Shown here piece after piece: positions 37,130 through 46,924 of a stretch of 64,000 nt of DNA. Position 1 is the first letter of the stretch, and each line of letters begins with the position of its first letter. Location: assembly GCA_905480395.1 (NCBI GenBank), contig CAJQQE010000019.1, positions 29,311 through 93,310 of the forward strand, in the 5' to 3' direction. The stretch comes from an uncultured Phycisphaerales bacterium (GTDB lineage Bacteria; Planctomycetota; Phycisphaerae; Phycisphaerales; SM1A02). Under the pieces are notes generated by a model. The model worked only from the letters and a program-made list of their open reading frames with translations, was not told the DNA's origin and ran no database searches. A program made the position numbers and the translations under genes.

Positions 37130-39658
37130 ATGCCGACCGGTTTGTTGATCTTCGATGATGGCTCGTCCCCCAAGGGCGAGCCTTTGCGCGCTGCCAACTC
37201 CGGGGCTGCACTTCCGGGCCGAGGCGGCACCCGATCCGCCAAACAGAGATGGCAGGGCCGTTTCACCCTTCTGACGTGGATTGGTTTCCTGCGGATCCTC
37301 GTGGGCTCACTGATCGTGATCGGCGTGAACCCAACGCTCGCGACCCCCGCGGCAATCTTCCAAGACATCGACGACGAGACGTTCGCGGATCGGCCGATCT
37401 CGGAAGTTGAATTCAAGGGCCTCGACCGCGTCGAGATTCGCTTGGTCCAGAACAACATTCGCACCGCCTCCGGCCAGCCGTTTGAGGCGCAGTCGCTCCG
37501 AGACGACGTCGCCACGCTCTACCGACTCGGCCAGTTCCAGACGGTCACCGCGGATGCCGTTCTGCAACCAGATGGCAGTGTCAAGGTCATTTATCGCGTC
37601 ACCGAGCAATCCATCATCCGAGACGTCCAGACCGTTGGGAACACGCTCGTCTCGGACCAAGAACTTCGAGCACAGATTCCGCTCTACGCAGGAGGCCCTC
37701 GCGACGACTTTCTCGTCGAGCAGTCACTACTGAGGATCAAGAACCTTTATCGCGGCAAGGGCCATTACCTCGCTGAGGTTCGAGTGGACGACTCGCGACT
37801 CACCGATGCGGGCATCCTGATCTTCGTGATCGTCGAGGGACCCCGGGTGCGGATCAAGGAGATCGAGTTCGTTGGGAATCGAAACATCCCGGCAAACATC
37901 TTGGGCTCGCAGATTTCCACCAAGCCAGCCATTCTCTTCTTTCGAAAGGGAGAGTTGGATCCGAGTCGTTTGATCGACGATGCGGCGACGATTGACCGTT
38001 TCTACAAGGATCGTGGCTGGATCGACGTCCGAGTGGATAGTCGGATCATGCTCGGTCCCGACTCCAAAGAGGCCAAGGTCGTCTTCGTGATCGACGAAGG
38101 CCGGCAGTATCGGCTTCGCCGAATCGACATCGCTTCGAGCGGCGGCCAGGAATCCCCACTCGATGTCTTCAGCAGCGAGCAGCTCCTCGCACTCGCCGCA
38201 CTTCGTCCTGGAGCCCCCTACGAACGGCCAAAGGTCGACAGTACGGTGGACGCGATTCGAAACGCGTATCGCCAAATGGGCTTCATCGATGCGCGAGTCA
38301 ACGCCCGAAATCTTCGCGTCGGCGAGCAAGCCGAAGTCGACATGATCATCCAGATCGTGGAAGGACCGTCCTACACGGCCGGTCTCATCATGATTCAAGG
38401 CAACTTCCTGACCAAGGACAAGGTCATCCGACGCCTGGTTAAGGTTCGGCCAGGCCGGCCCCTCGACGGAACCCTTGCGGATCAGGCGGAGATCGCCATC
38501 GAGCGCAGTCAATTGTTCAATGACGCACGTGTCTCGATTCAGCAGCCCAGCTCCGACTCGCCACGAGTCCGAGACATCATTGTCGAAGTCAAGGAACGGA
38601 ACACCGGCTCCTTCAACTTCGGCGCGGGCCTCGCTTCAGACAGTGGGATCTTCGGTGAATTCTCGTTTCGCCAGACGAATTTCGACGTCGCAGACTTTCC
38701 GCTCTCGGTCGAGGAATTGATCAGCGGTCGAGCGTTCCGCGGCGCGGGCCAGAGCTTCAACATCACGATTGCCCCCGGTACCGAAGTAAGCATGTACTCG
38801 ATCTCGATCACCGAGCCGCATCTCTTTGAGAGCAACATCTCCGGACAGTTCGACAGTTACTACCGCAACCGCATCTACAACCAGTACGTCGAGGAACGAC
38901 TCTCCGTCGGTGGTAACGTCGGCCGACGACTGGGCGACGTCTGGGTTGGAAACGTTTCGACCAATCTGCAACGCGTGGAGTTGACGGACTTCGACGCCTC
39001 GACGCCCATCGAGGTCTATGAAGACCGCGGCCCCGACGTCTTCGCACTCATCGGCGGTTCGCTTCGCCGGACCACGGTGGACAATCCATTCCGTCCCGGA
39101 AAAGGTTCGGTCATCAACGTCGGCGTCGCGAAGGCGATTCCGATCAGCGGAAACGTTGATTACTGGAGTATGAACGTGGAGCTGGCGAGTTTTCTCACGC
39201 TCTATGAAGATTTCCTAGGCCGCAAGCATGTGCTCAAGCTGCAGGCCGAGGCCGGCTGGATCTTCCAAGGCGAAGCGCCGACGTTCGAAAAGTACTATCT
39301 CGGCGGCCGGAGCTTCCGGGGTTTCCAGTTCCGGACGGTGAGCCCGAAGACGGATCAGACGCTCGGCGGAACCGATACCGACGAACCAATCGGCGGCAGC
39401 TGGCTCTTCTTCGCCGGTGCCCAGTACGAAGTACCACTCTTCGGCGAAGGACTCGCCGCCGTGATGTTCGTCGACTCCGGCACGGTCACAAACACCCCGG
39501 GATTCGATGACTACCGAGTCTCGGTCGGACTTGGACTCCGCCTCTACCTACCGATTCTAGGTCCAGCGCCCCTCGCCTTCGACTTCGGGTTCCCAATCGT
39601 CAAACAGGCTGACGACGAAACGCAAGTCTTCAGTTTCAGTGCCGAACTGCCTTTCTGA
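37130..39658 (+). CDS. bamA: outer membrane protein assembly factor BamA (Omp85)
   Basis: The 842-residue protein has a long basic N-terminal region and signal helix (LLTWIGFLRILVGSLIVIGV, about 47-66), then about five POTRA domains (repeated forms such as ISEVEFKGLDRVEIRLV and RIKEIEFVGNRNIPANIL), and a C-terminal 16-strand beta-barrel of Omp85 type from about residue 480 to the end. The Omp85 signature YYLGGRSFRGFQFRTVSP and the terminal strand VFSFSAELPF, with Phe last, are present. It inserts barrel proteins into the outer membrane. The 45-residue stretch before the signal helix is unusually long; no other in-frame start exists. It begins the block bamA-skp-skp-lpxD-lpxC/fabZ. Confidence 0.95.
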   Translation: MPTGLLIFDDGSSPKGEPLRAANSGAALPGRGGTRSAKQRWQGRFTLLTWIGFLRILVGSLIVIGVNPTLATPAAIFQDIDDETFADRPISEVEFKGLDRVEIRLVQNNIRTASGQPFEAQSLRDDVATLYRLGQFQTVTADAVLQPDGSVKVIYRVTEQSIIRDVQTVGNTLVSDQELRAQIPLYAGGPRDDFLVEQSLLRIKNLYRGKGHYLAEVRVDDSRLTDAGILIFVIVEGPRVRIKEIEFVGNRNIPANILGSQISTKPAILFFRKGELDPSRLIDDAATIDRFYKDRGWIDVRVDSRIMLGPDSKEAKVVFVIDEGRQYRLRRIDIASSGGQESPLDVFSSEQLLALAALRPGAPYERPKVDSTVDAIRNAYRQMGFIDARVNARNLRVGEQAEVDMIIQIVEGPSYTAGLIMIQGNFLTKDKVIRRLVKVRPGRPLDGTLADQAEIAIERSQLFNDARVSIQQPSSDSPRVRDIIVEVKERNTGSFNFGAGLASDSGIFGEFSFRQTNFDVADFPLSVEELISGRAFRGAGQSFNITIAPGTEVSMYSISITEPHLFESNISGQFDSYYRNRIYNQYVEERLSVGGNVGRRLGDVWVGNVSTNLQRVELTDFDASTPIEVYEDRGPDVFALIGGSLRRTTVDNPFRPGKGSVINVGVAKAIPISGNVDYWSMNVELASFLTLYEDFLGRKHVLKLQAEAGWIFQGEAPTFEKYYLGGRSFRGFQFRTVSPKTDQTLGGTDTDEPIGGSWLFFAGAQYEVPLFGEGLAAVMFVDSGTVTNTPGFDDYRVSVGLGLRLYLPILGPAPLAFDFGFPIVKQADDETQVFSFSAELPF

Positions 39659-39766
39659 GCGACCTGCTTCGCTCCGACCAACCGTTCCCCCCCCTCACGC
39701 AGCTCCGGTCCGTACAATTCTCGACAGTCACCAAGGCCGTCTCACCTCCATCAGGAGCCCCGTCGC

Positions 39767-40420
39767 ATGTCCGTGGATCGCTCGCCCTCGACGCATCGTT
39801 TCTCTCGTCTCGCCGGACCGACCGCCCTCGCGGTCAGCCTGGTTCTCCTTGTTCACACCATGTCAGTCAACGCCTCGCGCCCCGCCGTCGTGAAAGCCGA
39901 TCCGACTCCGGTCGCGGTGGTCGAAGTCGCCCGGGTACTCGACCAGATCGATGAGAAATCGGAGTGGGAAATTCGAATCGAAGCCCTCAAGGGTTCCATC
40001 CAACAGGAAGGCGCTAGCCGCCAGAAGGCGATGGAGCGACGGCTCGAAGAGAGCGAGTCCGCCACGTCGCCGGAACAGCGACAGATCATTCGAGATGAAG
40101 TTGCCCTGATGCAGCTTCGCCTTGAACAATGGGCGAACATGAAGGCTGTCGAGATCGACCGTGAGCAGTCGCTCATGTGGCGGAGCATCTACCGGAACCT
40201 CCGAAAGGAAGCCGAACGAGTCGCCGAGGCTGAAGGCTATTCCCTTGTCCTGGTCGACGACTCCGGAGGCGAGATTCGAACCCAGTCCGGCACTCAGGTC
40301 CCCCTTCAGACCCAGGTGCTTCAACAAATCACCAGTCGCCGAATTCTCTTCGCGGCGAACATGACCGACATCTCGGACCAGGTCATCGTCCGTATGAACA
40401 ACGCCGTCGTGGCTCCCTGA
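39767..40420 (+). CDS. OmpH/Skp-family periplasmic chaperone, first copy
   Basis: The 217-residue protein has a signal peptide (LAGPTALAVSLVLLVHTMSV) and an OmpH-like coiled-coil arm: VVEVARVLDQIDEKSEW, then a long charged helix pair (KGSIQQEGASRQKAMERRLE and EVALMQLRLEQWANMKAVEI), and the C-terminal LVLVDDSGGE strand. Skp trimers hold unfolded outer-membrane proteins between the Sec exit and BamA. It follows bamA and precedes a second, divergent copy. The ribosome site is AGGAG 9 bases ahead of the start. Confidence 0.85.
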   Translation: MSVDRSPSTHRFSRLAGPTALAVSLVLLVHTMSVNASRPAVVKADPTPVAVVEVARVLDQIDEKSEWEIRIEALKGSIQQEGASRQKAMERRLEESESATSPEQRQIIRDEVALMQLRLEQWANMKAVEIDREQSLMWRSIYRNLRKEAERVAEAEGYSLVLVDDSGGEIRTQSGTQVPLQTQVLQQITSRRILFAANMTDISDQVIVRMNNAVVAP

Positions 40421-40471
40421 ATAACGCCCCGATCGCCTCCCGACCCTTCGCCCCTTGGAAGATTTCTAATC

Positions 40472-41080
40472 ATGAATCGCTCGACTCTTCGAATCTCCCT
40501 CGCCGGAATCGTCACCTTCATGGTGCTTGCCGGTGGTTCACGACTGATGTTCGCACCCCCAACCGCGCCCCCGTTGGTCGCAACCATCGATCTTGAGCGA
40601 CTCTTTAACGGGCTCGATGTGCAGAAAACGGAAGGCGCTCGGGTTGATGCGGTGGCTGTCAAGTACGACAAGCAACTCGATTTGCTCCGTGGTCAAATCG
40701 AAAACCTTCAGGCGGAGTTGGAAAACTTCGAACAGGGCGGCGAAGCGTGGCTCAAGACCAGTCGGGATGCCGAGGCCGCGATCAGCGAATATCAAGCAAT
40801 CGAGCAGTTCGCACGACTCAAAGTAGAAGCGGAACGAGCGAAGTCGATGCGGACCGTCTACGAACGCATCAAGTCAGAGGTCGAAACCTTCGCCAAGGCC
40901 CAGACTCCCCCGCTCGACCTGGTCCTGATCGACGACACGATCCCAGTACTCGAGCCTTCGACCGCCGAGGCAATGCAGAAACAGATCTCGGCACGTCGGA
41001 TGATCTATGCCTCTCGTGCATTCGATATCACAGACATCCTGCTTGAACGCATGAATGCCACCAGTGGAAACGGCGGGTGA
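40472..41080 (+). CDS. OmpH/Skp-family periplasmic chaperone, second copy
   Basis: A 202-residue protein with a signal helix ([19 protein letters not shown]), then the OmpH pattern: [20 protein letters not shown], a long helical arm ([20 protein letters not shown], here [19 protein letters not shown]) and a C-terminal [14 protein letters not shown] strand. It is only distantly similar to the first copy. The 3' end overlaps lpxD by 4 bases (GTGA), so it is coupled to the lipid A gene. The two copies could form mixed trimers or have separate clients. Confidence 0.85.
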   Translation: MNRSTLRISLAGIVTFMVLAGGSRLMFAPPTAPPLVATIDLERLFNGLDVQKTEGARVDAVAVKYDKQLDLLRGQIENLQAELENFEQGGEAWLKTSRDAEAAISEYQAIEQFARLKVEAERAKSMRTVYERIKSEVETFAKAQTPPLDLVLIDDTIPVLEPSTAEAMQKQISARRMIYASRAFDITDILLERMNATSGNGG

Positions 41081-42144
41081 ACGAACTCGGGCTTGGAGTC
41101 GAGACGTCCCGCACCGCGGACGGGATCGCCTTGCTGGTGGACGGCGAGGTTGAAGGGGACGGCAACGCCGTCGCCCGAGGCATCGAGTCGATCGATCATG
41201 CCACCCACGGCGATCTCACGTTCGTCGGCGATGCTCACCACGCGAAATTCTGGCCGGCGTCCGACGCGAGCATCGCGATGGTGACCCACGGAATTGCCCT
41301 CGGAGATTGGCCGACCAAGGGTCGGGCGGTGATCCGCGTCGCCAACGCGGACCAGGCGATGATCCAGATTCTCGAGCTCGTTGAAGCCGCGGCCACGGAT
41401 TCCTTCGAGCGTCCTGCGGTCGGAATCGATCCGGATGCCAGAGTTGATCCCACGGCAACGATCGAAGACGACGCGGCGATCGGCCCCTTTGCGGTGATTG
41501 GCGCCAGATGCCGGATCAAATCGGGCGCCATCGTGGAATCGGGCGTCCGAATCTACGCCGATGCGATCATCGGGATCGGGGTTCATCTGCACGCCGGCGT
41601 GGTCATCCGAGAACGCAGTGTGATCGGGGATCGTTCTATTCTCCACGCGGGCGTGGTCATCGGGAGTGACGGATTCGGATACCGGCCCGACCCCAAGGGC
41701 AACGGCCTTCGAAAGATTCCGCACGTCGGCCACGTCGAGATCGGGGTCGACGTCGAGATTGGGGCGAATTCGTGCGTTGATCGCGGCAAGTTCGGGCCGA
41801 CGATCATCGGCGATGGTTCGAAGATCGACAATCTGTGCCAGATCGGACACAACGTGAAGCTCGGAAAATGCGTCGCGATCAGCGGGTTGTCGGGAATTGC
41901 CGGGAGCACCACGGTTGGAGACGGTACGCTCATTGGTGGCGGCGTTGGCGTGAGTGACCATGTCCGCATCGGCGACGGCTGCCAGATCGCCGGACGCGCT
42001 GGAGTCATCAACGATGTCCCGGACGGCCAGACGTGGGCGGGAATGCCAGCCAAGAATGCTCGGGTGGCGATGAAGGAACAGGCCATCATCCGCAAGCTTC
42101 CTGGGTGGTCCAAGAAACTCAAAGAACTGCTCAACGCCGACTGA
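41077..42144 (+). CDS. lpxD: UDP-3-O-(3-hydroxyacyl)glucosamine N-acyltransferase
   Basis: The 355-residue enzyme adds the N-linked hydroxyacyl chain in lipid A synthesis. It has the N-terminal uridine-binding domain ([18 protein letters not shown]) and a left-handed beta-helix of hexapeptide repeats (residues about 110-330), with the catalytic histidine in [13 protein letters not shown]. Length matches LpxD (about 340-360). The start is a GTG overlapping the previous stop. Partner enzymes LpxC and FabZ follow as one fused protein; LpxA is not in the window. Confidence 0.95.
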   Translation: MNELGLGVETSRTADGIALLVDGEVEGDGNAVARGIESIDHATHGDLTFVGDAHHAKFWPASDASIAMVTHGIALGDWPTKGRAVIRVANADQAMIQILELVEAAATDSFERPAVGIDPDARVDPTATIEDDAAIGPFAVIGARCRIKSGAIVESGVRIYADAIIGIGVHLHAGVVIRERSVIGDRSILHAGVVIGSDGFGYRPDPKGNGLRKIPHVGHVEIGVDVEIGANSCVDRGKFGPTIIGDGSKIDNLCQIGHNVKLGKCVAISGLSGIAGSTTVGDGTLIGGGVGVSDHVRIGDGCQIAGRAGVINDVPDGQTWAGMPAKNARVAMKEQAIIRKLPGWSKKLKELLNAD

Positions 42145-42213
42145 ACATCATCGACCGCCTCGTCGTCATCACTCGGCCGATCCTACTTTCCTTTCAAAAG
42201 AATCCAGAGACCG

Positions 42214-43599
42214 ATGCTCAGACCAGAGACCGAAACCGACCCGCACATCGAAACGGGCGACGACCCCCAGTCGCCCCCAGCATCCTCGATGCGCCAGCAC
42301 ACCCTCGGTGGTCCCATCAAGGTCGAAGGACTCGGACTCCTGCTCGGCGCCCCGGTGCACGTTTCGATCGAACCGGCCGACATCGATCATGGCATCGTTT
42401 TTGAACGAATCGACCTCGACCCGCCGGTCCGGATTCCAGCGCTGGTTGAGAATGTGGTTCCCAGGGGACGACGGACGACCCTCAAATCTGGCGAGACCAC
42501 GATTGAGACCGTCGAACATTGCATGTCCGCACTCGCCGGCCTCGGCATCGATAATGCCTTGATCCAAATCCACGGCCCAGAACTCCCCGGAGGAGATGGC
42601 TCGGCCCGTCCCTTCGTCGATCCGATGCTCGAGGTCGGACTCACGGAGCAGGATGCCCCTCGCCGGATTTTTGAACTGCAAGAGGCGATCGTCATCGACG
42701 AAGGCGACGCGATGATCGCCGCCATCCCGCACGATACGCCAGGCATGCGAGTCATTTTCGATCTTGATTACAACGCCACGGGCGGCCGCATCAAGCGACA
42801 AGTCCTGAACTGGGACACTTCGGTACAAGACTATGTTGGAGATCTCTCCTCTGCACGGACCTTCAGCCTCGAAGAAGAGGCCAAGGCGATGTGGGAACGG
42901 GGCATCGGAAGGCACCTGACCCCCAAGGACGTCTTGGTCATCGGAGACGAAGGTCCGATCGAAAATGCGTATCGCTTCGAAGACGAGCCGGTGCGACACA
43001 AAATTCTCGACATGCTCGGCGATCTCTATCTCGTGGGATGCCCCGTCCGGTGCCGAGTGGTGGCATATCGATCGGGCCACGGCCTGAATCGCCGCCTTGG
43101 CATGGCCATTCGCGAACAGATGGCGGCCGTAGATCGACGCTACAGCATTCAAAACGGGCGCGTGATGGACATTCGAGCCATCCAGCGGACGCTCCCACAT
43201 CGATACCCAATGCTGTTGGTGGACCGAGTGATCGAGATGGATGGCGAGCACCGTGCGGTGGGCATCAAGAACGTCACGATGAACGAGCACTTCTTCCAGG
43301 GCCACTACCCGGGAATGCCGATCATGCCAGGCGTCTTGATCATCGAGGCGATGGCGCAACTCGGAGGCCTCCTCCTCAGCCAACGGCTTGAACACACCGG
43401 CAAGATCGCGGTTCTCTTGAGCCTCGACAAAGTGAAACTTCGGAAGCCGGTCGGTCCGGGCGATCAACTGGTGCTCGAAGCACTCAGCCTGCGGGTCAGC
43501 GCCCGACTCGGTCACATCCGCTGCAAGGCCACCGTTGATAACAAGATTGCGGCAGAAGCGGACATCAAATTCATGCTCGTTGACGCCGAACAAGAATAG
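42214..43599 (+). CDS. bifunctional LpxC deacetylase / FabZ dehydratase fusion
   Basis: The 461-residue protein joins two enzymes. Residues about 27-300 are LpxC, which removes acetate from UDP-3-O-acyl-GlcNAc, the committed step of lipid A synthesis. The zinc ligands are in VEHCMSALAG and RHKILDMLGDLYLVG (His plus Asp four residues later), and the catalytic His is in SGHGLNRRL. Residues about 320-461 are FabZ, a hydroxyacyl-ACP dehydratase: LPHRYPMLLVDRVIEM and HFFQGHYPGMPIMPGV with the catalytic His, then EAMAQLGG with the Glu. Fusion of these two is known in Bacteroidota and Planctomycetota. The start could also be ATG 42289, which lacks a ribosome site. Confidence 0.96.
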   Translation: MLRPETETDPHIETGDDPQSPPASSMRQHTLGGPIKVEGLGLLLGAPVHVSIEPADIDHGIVFERIDLDPPVRIPALVENVVPRGRRTTLKSGETTIETVEHCMSALAGLGIDNALIQIHGPELPGGDGSARPFVDPMLEVGLTEQDAPRRIFELQEAIVIDEGDAMIAAIPHDTPGMRVIFDLDYNATGGRIKRQVLNWDTSVQDYVGDLSSARTFSLEEEAKAMWERGIGRHLTPKDVLVIGDEGPIENAYRFEDEPVRHKILDMLGDLYLVGCPVRCRVVAYRSGHGLNRRLGMAIREQMAAVDRRYSIQNGRVMDIRAIQRTLPHRYPMLLVDRVIEMDGEHRAVGIKNVTMNEHFFQGHYPGMPIMPGVLIIEAMAQLGGLLLSQRLEHTGKIAVLLSLDKVKLRKPVGPGDQLVLEALSLRVSARLGHIRCKATVDNKIAAEADIKFMLVDAEQE

Positions 43600-43759
43600 A
43601 CCTCCTATCGGTCTCCGCAGACCAGATAACCCCAGTTGCCACCCGGTAGGACTCCAAATGCCGGGCCCTTTCGCTGGATTGCCACCGGGATTCCCTGAAT
43701 CTCACCCCGCTCATGGTCGATGAACTTGAGACGTTACCGCTCCTTCCCTCCCTTTCGGA

Positions 43760-44389
43760 ATGAAACACATGCGCGTCCTGCTCGATGAAAACCCCTGTGA
43801 CATCCAGGCCAATTCCGTCGGCGAAGCCATTGCCGCGGCGGCTGATGCCGCAGAGCAAGCCGGCCGACTGGTGGTCGAGGTCCGAGTCGATGGGACCATG
43901 TTCTCTGAAGCAGATTTTCAGGCCGAGGCCAGACTCGCCGAGACGGCTGAAGAAGTCCAGATGCTCACGACGACCATCGAAGAACTTCTTCGGGATACCT
44001 TCCTTCAGGCCGCGGAAGCGCTGGCCGAAGCGGATACCGTCCAGCGAACCGCCGCCGAGACCCTGCAGCAAGGAAAGACCGCCGAAGGAATGGGTTCGCT
44101 GAAGCACGCGTTGGAAACCTGGGGAGGCATCAAGGATGCCGTCGTCCAGGGACTCTCACTCGCCGAAATCTCGGTGGACGAGGTTGAAGTCGACGGGGTC
44201 AAACTCGCTGACGCCATCGTGACCCTACAAAATCAGCTCGAGAAGTTGAAGGATTCGGTGGTCAAAGAGGACATCTCCGCGACCTGCGACTGCCTTCTCT
44301 ATGAACTCCCCGAAGCCACACGAGATTGGCGGATCATTCTCGCCGGACTCGCCAACCGCTTTGATGCGGCCTGCAAGCCGAACTCCTGA
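43760..44389 (+). CDS. helical protein of unknown function
   Basis: The 209-residue acidic protein has no signal peptide or membrane helix. The first 50 residues look like a small alpha/beta unit (GRLVVEVRVDGTMFSEADF), and the rest is helical with acidic coiled-coil-like segments (EALAEADTVQRTAAETLQQ; DAIVTLQNQLEKLKDSVVK). I recognise no family. It lies 160 bases after the lpxC/fabZ gene and 24 bases ahead of another unknown gene on the same strand, so the two are probably co-transcribed. Confidence 0.8.
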   Translation: MKHMRVLLDENPCDIQANSVGEAIAAAADAAEQAGRLVVEVRVDGTMFSEADFQAEARLAETAEEVQMLTTTIEELLRDTFLQAAEALAEADTVQRTAAETLQQGKTAEGMGSLKHALETWGGIKDAVVQGLSLAEISVDEVEVDGVKLADAIVTLQNQLEKLKDSVVKEDISATCDCLLYELPEATRDWRIILAGLANRFDAACKPNS

Positions 44390-44413
44390 ACCCCTCGATC
44401 GGGCAATACTCAT

Positions 44414-45058
44414 ATGACCACTAAAACTGACATCCGACGAATTGACGCTTTGCTCGAGAAGACCGAGGAAGCCATGAAGCAGACCTCTTGGTTTGCCGCC
44501 GAACGACATGCCGTCGCCGCGCTGGACATGGCCCTCGAAGCCGAAGATCACGAACTGGCGGCCCGCGCCTGCCTTCCACTGCAGGAAGCCCGTCGTCAGC
44601 GCGGCCTCGATGCAATCGACGCCGCCAACGGCAAGGTCGTGATGCTCGATCACATTCCAGCGGAGATCGAGTCGACCGAACCCGGCGTGTTCCTTCTCTC
44701 ACCAAATGCCGTTGGCGCCGATGCTCGACGTCTTCGAATCGCAGCCCTCCAATTCGAGGTTCCGGTCTTTGCGGTCTGCCGCGAACCAGATACCCGACTC
44801 GGCATGGTCCCGGTGGTCGCCCTCGGCGGGAGAACGATCCGCGCCAGGATCGATCCGCCCGAAGACCCTGAGAATCCAACGCTGGAGTGGGTCATCAGTG
44901 CCATGGAACAGTTAGGGGACGCGGCGATCGACGGCTTGGATGCGGGCCTCAGTGGACCGCAGCGAATCGATGCCCTTCGAACCGCCCTCGACTCCGTCCC
45001 CGATCACGAACGGCTTCACCAGGCCTTGGCGGAAGCGCTTCGCGACGCCGCAGGCTGA
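44414..45058 (+). CDS. protein of unknown function with an N-terminal helical repeat
   Basis: A 214-residue soluble protein. The first 70 residues are helical and resemble a TPR hairpin pair (SWFAAERHAVAALDMALEAE; HELAARACLPLQEARRQRG). A second domain from about residue 80 to 160 reads like a small alpha/beta fold (FLLSPNAVGADARRLRIAAL; VPVFAVCREPDTRLG). No family is recognised. The start follows a weak upstream context (CTCATATG). It pairs with the gene at 43760 and converges with the peptidase at 45076. Confidence 0.78.
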   Translation: MTTKTDIRRIDALLEKTEEAMKQTSWFAAERHAVAALDMALEAEDHELAARACLPLQEARRQRGLDAIDAANGKVVMLDHIPAEIESTEPGVFLLSPNAVGADARRLRIAALQFEVPVFAVCREPDTRLGMVPVVALGGRTIRARIDPPEDPENPTLEWVISAMEQLGDAAIDGLDAGLSGPQRIDALRTALDSVPDHERLHQALAEALRDAAG

Positions 45059-45075
45059 GCCGACCACTCGGCGAC

Positions 45076-46236
45076 TCAACGCCAATCAAGACCTTCAGGC
45101 AGCGTGTTGACGTTCACACAGCCTTCCGCCGTGACGATCACCAGATCTTCGATGCGGATGCCCCCCACGGCAACGTCATAGAGCCCCGGCTCAATGGTCA
45201 GCGCATCGCCGATCAACAATTCCGGCCCCTTGAAGTCGAGCAGTGGCGACTCATGCACGTCAAGCCCGAGCCCGTGGCCAGTTCCGTGAACCATGCCGCA
45301 ATAGTCGCCGCCACCCGCCGGTGGCAGGCCAACGCCGAACCCGTGCCCTCGAATTTCTGCGAGCCCCGCCTCGTGCACCGCCTCGCCGGTCGTCCCCGCG
45401 CGAGTCGCCGCCTCCGAGGCTGCCTTTGCGGCCGAGACCGCCGCATGCATCGCCGCCAGCCTTGGCGAGATCGCTCCGTGAACCACGGTTCGAGTGCAGT
45501 CGCCGTTGTAGCGGGTCTTCTTGTCCTGCGGAAAAATATCCACGATCACCGGTTCGCCAGTTCGCAACGGACCAGTTCCCAACTCATGACAGTCGGCGCC
45601 CATCGGTCCACCCGCGACGATTGCGGGACGAGACGAGAACCCCCGTTCGATGAGATGTTGATCGATCAAGGATCGGACGATTTCGCTGGTAAGACTTCGC
45701 CCTTCATGGACCAGCACCCCGGCCGCGTCCACGTCCGCCCGCGCGATGGTCTCGCAAGCAAGTCGCATCGCCGACTCCGTTCCCGCCTGGGCGGCTCGGA
45801 GATACTCGATCTCCTCGGCGTCTTTGCAGCGACGATCGACAATCCCGAGATCGCGGTCGCACACGACCTCGATTCCTCGTTCGCGAAAACAATCTGCGAA
45901 AAGCACCGGGAGATCTCGATGCACGATCGCCCGATCAAAACCGTGGCGGACTAGAAACTCCGCGGTTGCCTGTGCGGTTGCGATGCCTCGATCGCCCGAG
46001 AGGCCTCCGGTCGGCTCGAACTCCGATGGACATGTGACTTCGTCGGCGCGAGCCGTTTTCCGGGCTCGGTCCATCTCGATGTCTCGCACCATGAGGGCGG
46101 ATCGCGGTGTGCCATCTTCCGCCCATCCGATCCACGCGGCAGGATCACCGACCAAAAAACGGATCCGGTGATAAAGCGACATATCGACGGCAGGTATCCC
46201 CGCGATCACGGTGGCGGTTCGGTTCTCTGGATTCAC
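45076..46236 (-). CDS. M24-family metallopeptidase (Xaa-Pro aminopeptidase-like)
   Basis: The 386-residue protein has a creatinase-like N-terminal domain (residues 1-150) and a C-terminal pita-bread fold. Metal ligands are in VIVDIFPQ and NGDCTRTV (two Asp), HGTGHGLGLDVHE (His), LTIEPGLY and GIRIEDLV (two Glu). This is the full five-residue set, so two metal ions are expected. The substrate is probably a peptide with proline in the second position. There is no signal peptide, so it acts in the cytoplasm. It converges with the unknown gene at 44414. Confidence 0.9.
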   Translation of the reverse strand: MNPENRTATVIAGIPAVDMSLYHRIRFLVGDPAAWIGWAEDGTPRSALMVRDIEMDRARKTARADEVTCPSEFEPTGGLSGDRGIATAQATAEFLVRHGFDRAIVHRDLPVLFADCFRERGIEVVCDRDLGIVDRRCKDAEEIEYLRAAQAGTESAMRLACETIARADVDAAGVLVHEGRSLTSEIVRSLIDQHLIERGFSSRPAIVAGGPMGADCHELGTGPLRTGEPVIVDIFPQDKKTRYNGDCTRTVVHGAISPRLAAMHAAVSAAKAASEAATRAGTTGEAVHEAGLAEIRGHGFGVGLPPAGGGDYCGMVHGTGHGLGLDVHESPLLDFKGPELLIGDALTIEPGLYDVAVGGIRIEDLVIVTAEGCVNVNTLPEGLDWR

Positions 46237-46462
46237 GGCGAGTATTCTCCGGGGAAAGGACGTGTTTCGTCGGCGACGCGATGGTATCGAACCTCGCGGG
46301 ACTTCACTCCAAGATCAAAGGTGCCTTCTCTCCGCCGATCCCCGGTTCGGTGAATTCTCACGACGGGCCACTTGTGAATCACCACCGAAACAGGCATGAT
46401 TCATGGCTTCACGACCCAACTGGTCGGAACCGACCTCTTTTCACCACTCTCCGGAATTCAAC

Positions 46463-46813
46463 ATGCGACCCGTTCTTCGATTCATCATGCTCGTCGGGAT
46501 CACCACACTGGCCGGGTGCAACGCCACATCTAACCCTGTCGTCGGAACCTGGGAAGGTCGAGCAACGGCCGACGAAGCACCGTTTTCTTTCGGGGCGGTG
46601 ACCTTCGCCCCCGACGGTACCTTCACCGCCGAAGCAAAATACGGTGAAACCACGCGAGCGGTCAGCGGTCGTTACACCCGGGACGGCGAAAAGATCACCC
46701 TGGATGGCCAGGGCATGCCCGCCCGCGTCTACAACGTATCCACGGGAGACGGCACCGCGATCTTTACCGATCCGACCACCGGAAAGTCCATGACCCTCGA
46801 TCGCTTTAAGTGA
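46463..46813 (+). CDS. small lipoprotein of unknown function
   Basis: The 116-residue precursor starts MRPVLRFIMLVGITTLAGC: a signal peptide with lipobox LAGC, so it is lipidated on that cysteine and membrane-attached. The mature part is a small beta-rich domain (VVGTWEGRATADE; GRYTRDGEKITLDGQ; SMTLDRFK), resembling lipocalin-like or META-type small domains of uncertain kind. The chosen ATG 46463 places the signal at the N-terminus; the frame opens at 46403. It is followed by a strong terminator. Confidence 0.8.
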   Translation: MRPVLRFIMLVGITTLAGCNATSNPVVGTWEGRATADEAPFSFGAVTFAPDGTFTAEAKYGETTRAVSGRYTRDGEKITLDGQGMPARVYNVSTGDGTAIFTDPTTGKSMTLDRFK

Positions 46814-46864
46814 TCCGCTGACTAGCGACGGACGTCGTTCGACGGTTCACGCAGAGAATGAAAC

Positions 46865-46909
46865 AGGCCGGTTCCCCCCAAGAAATGAGGGGAACCGGCC
46901 TTTCTTTTT
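46865..46909 (+). terminator. intrinsic terminator between two convergent genes
   Basis: AGGCCGGTTCCCC (46865-46877) pairs with GGGGAACCGGCCT (46889-46901), followed by TTCTTTTTC. It ends the lipoprotein transcript and lies 15 bases from the 3' end of the oppositely oriented ettA gene, so it may serve both. Confidence 0.9.
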
Positions 46910-46924
46910 CGATCGCGTCCGGCG

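Noticed and set aside
42169..43593. 474-codon minus-strand frame
   Set aside because: It is antisense to the clearly identified LpxC-FabZ gene.
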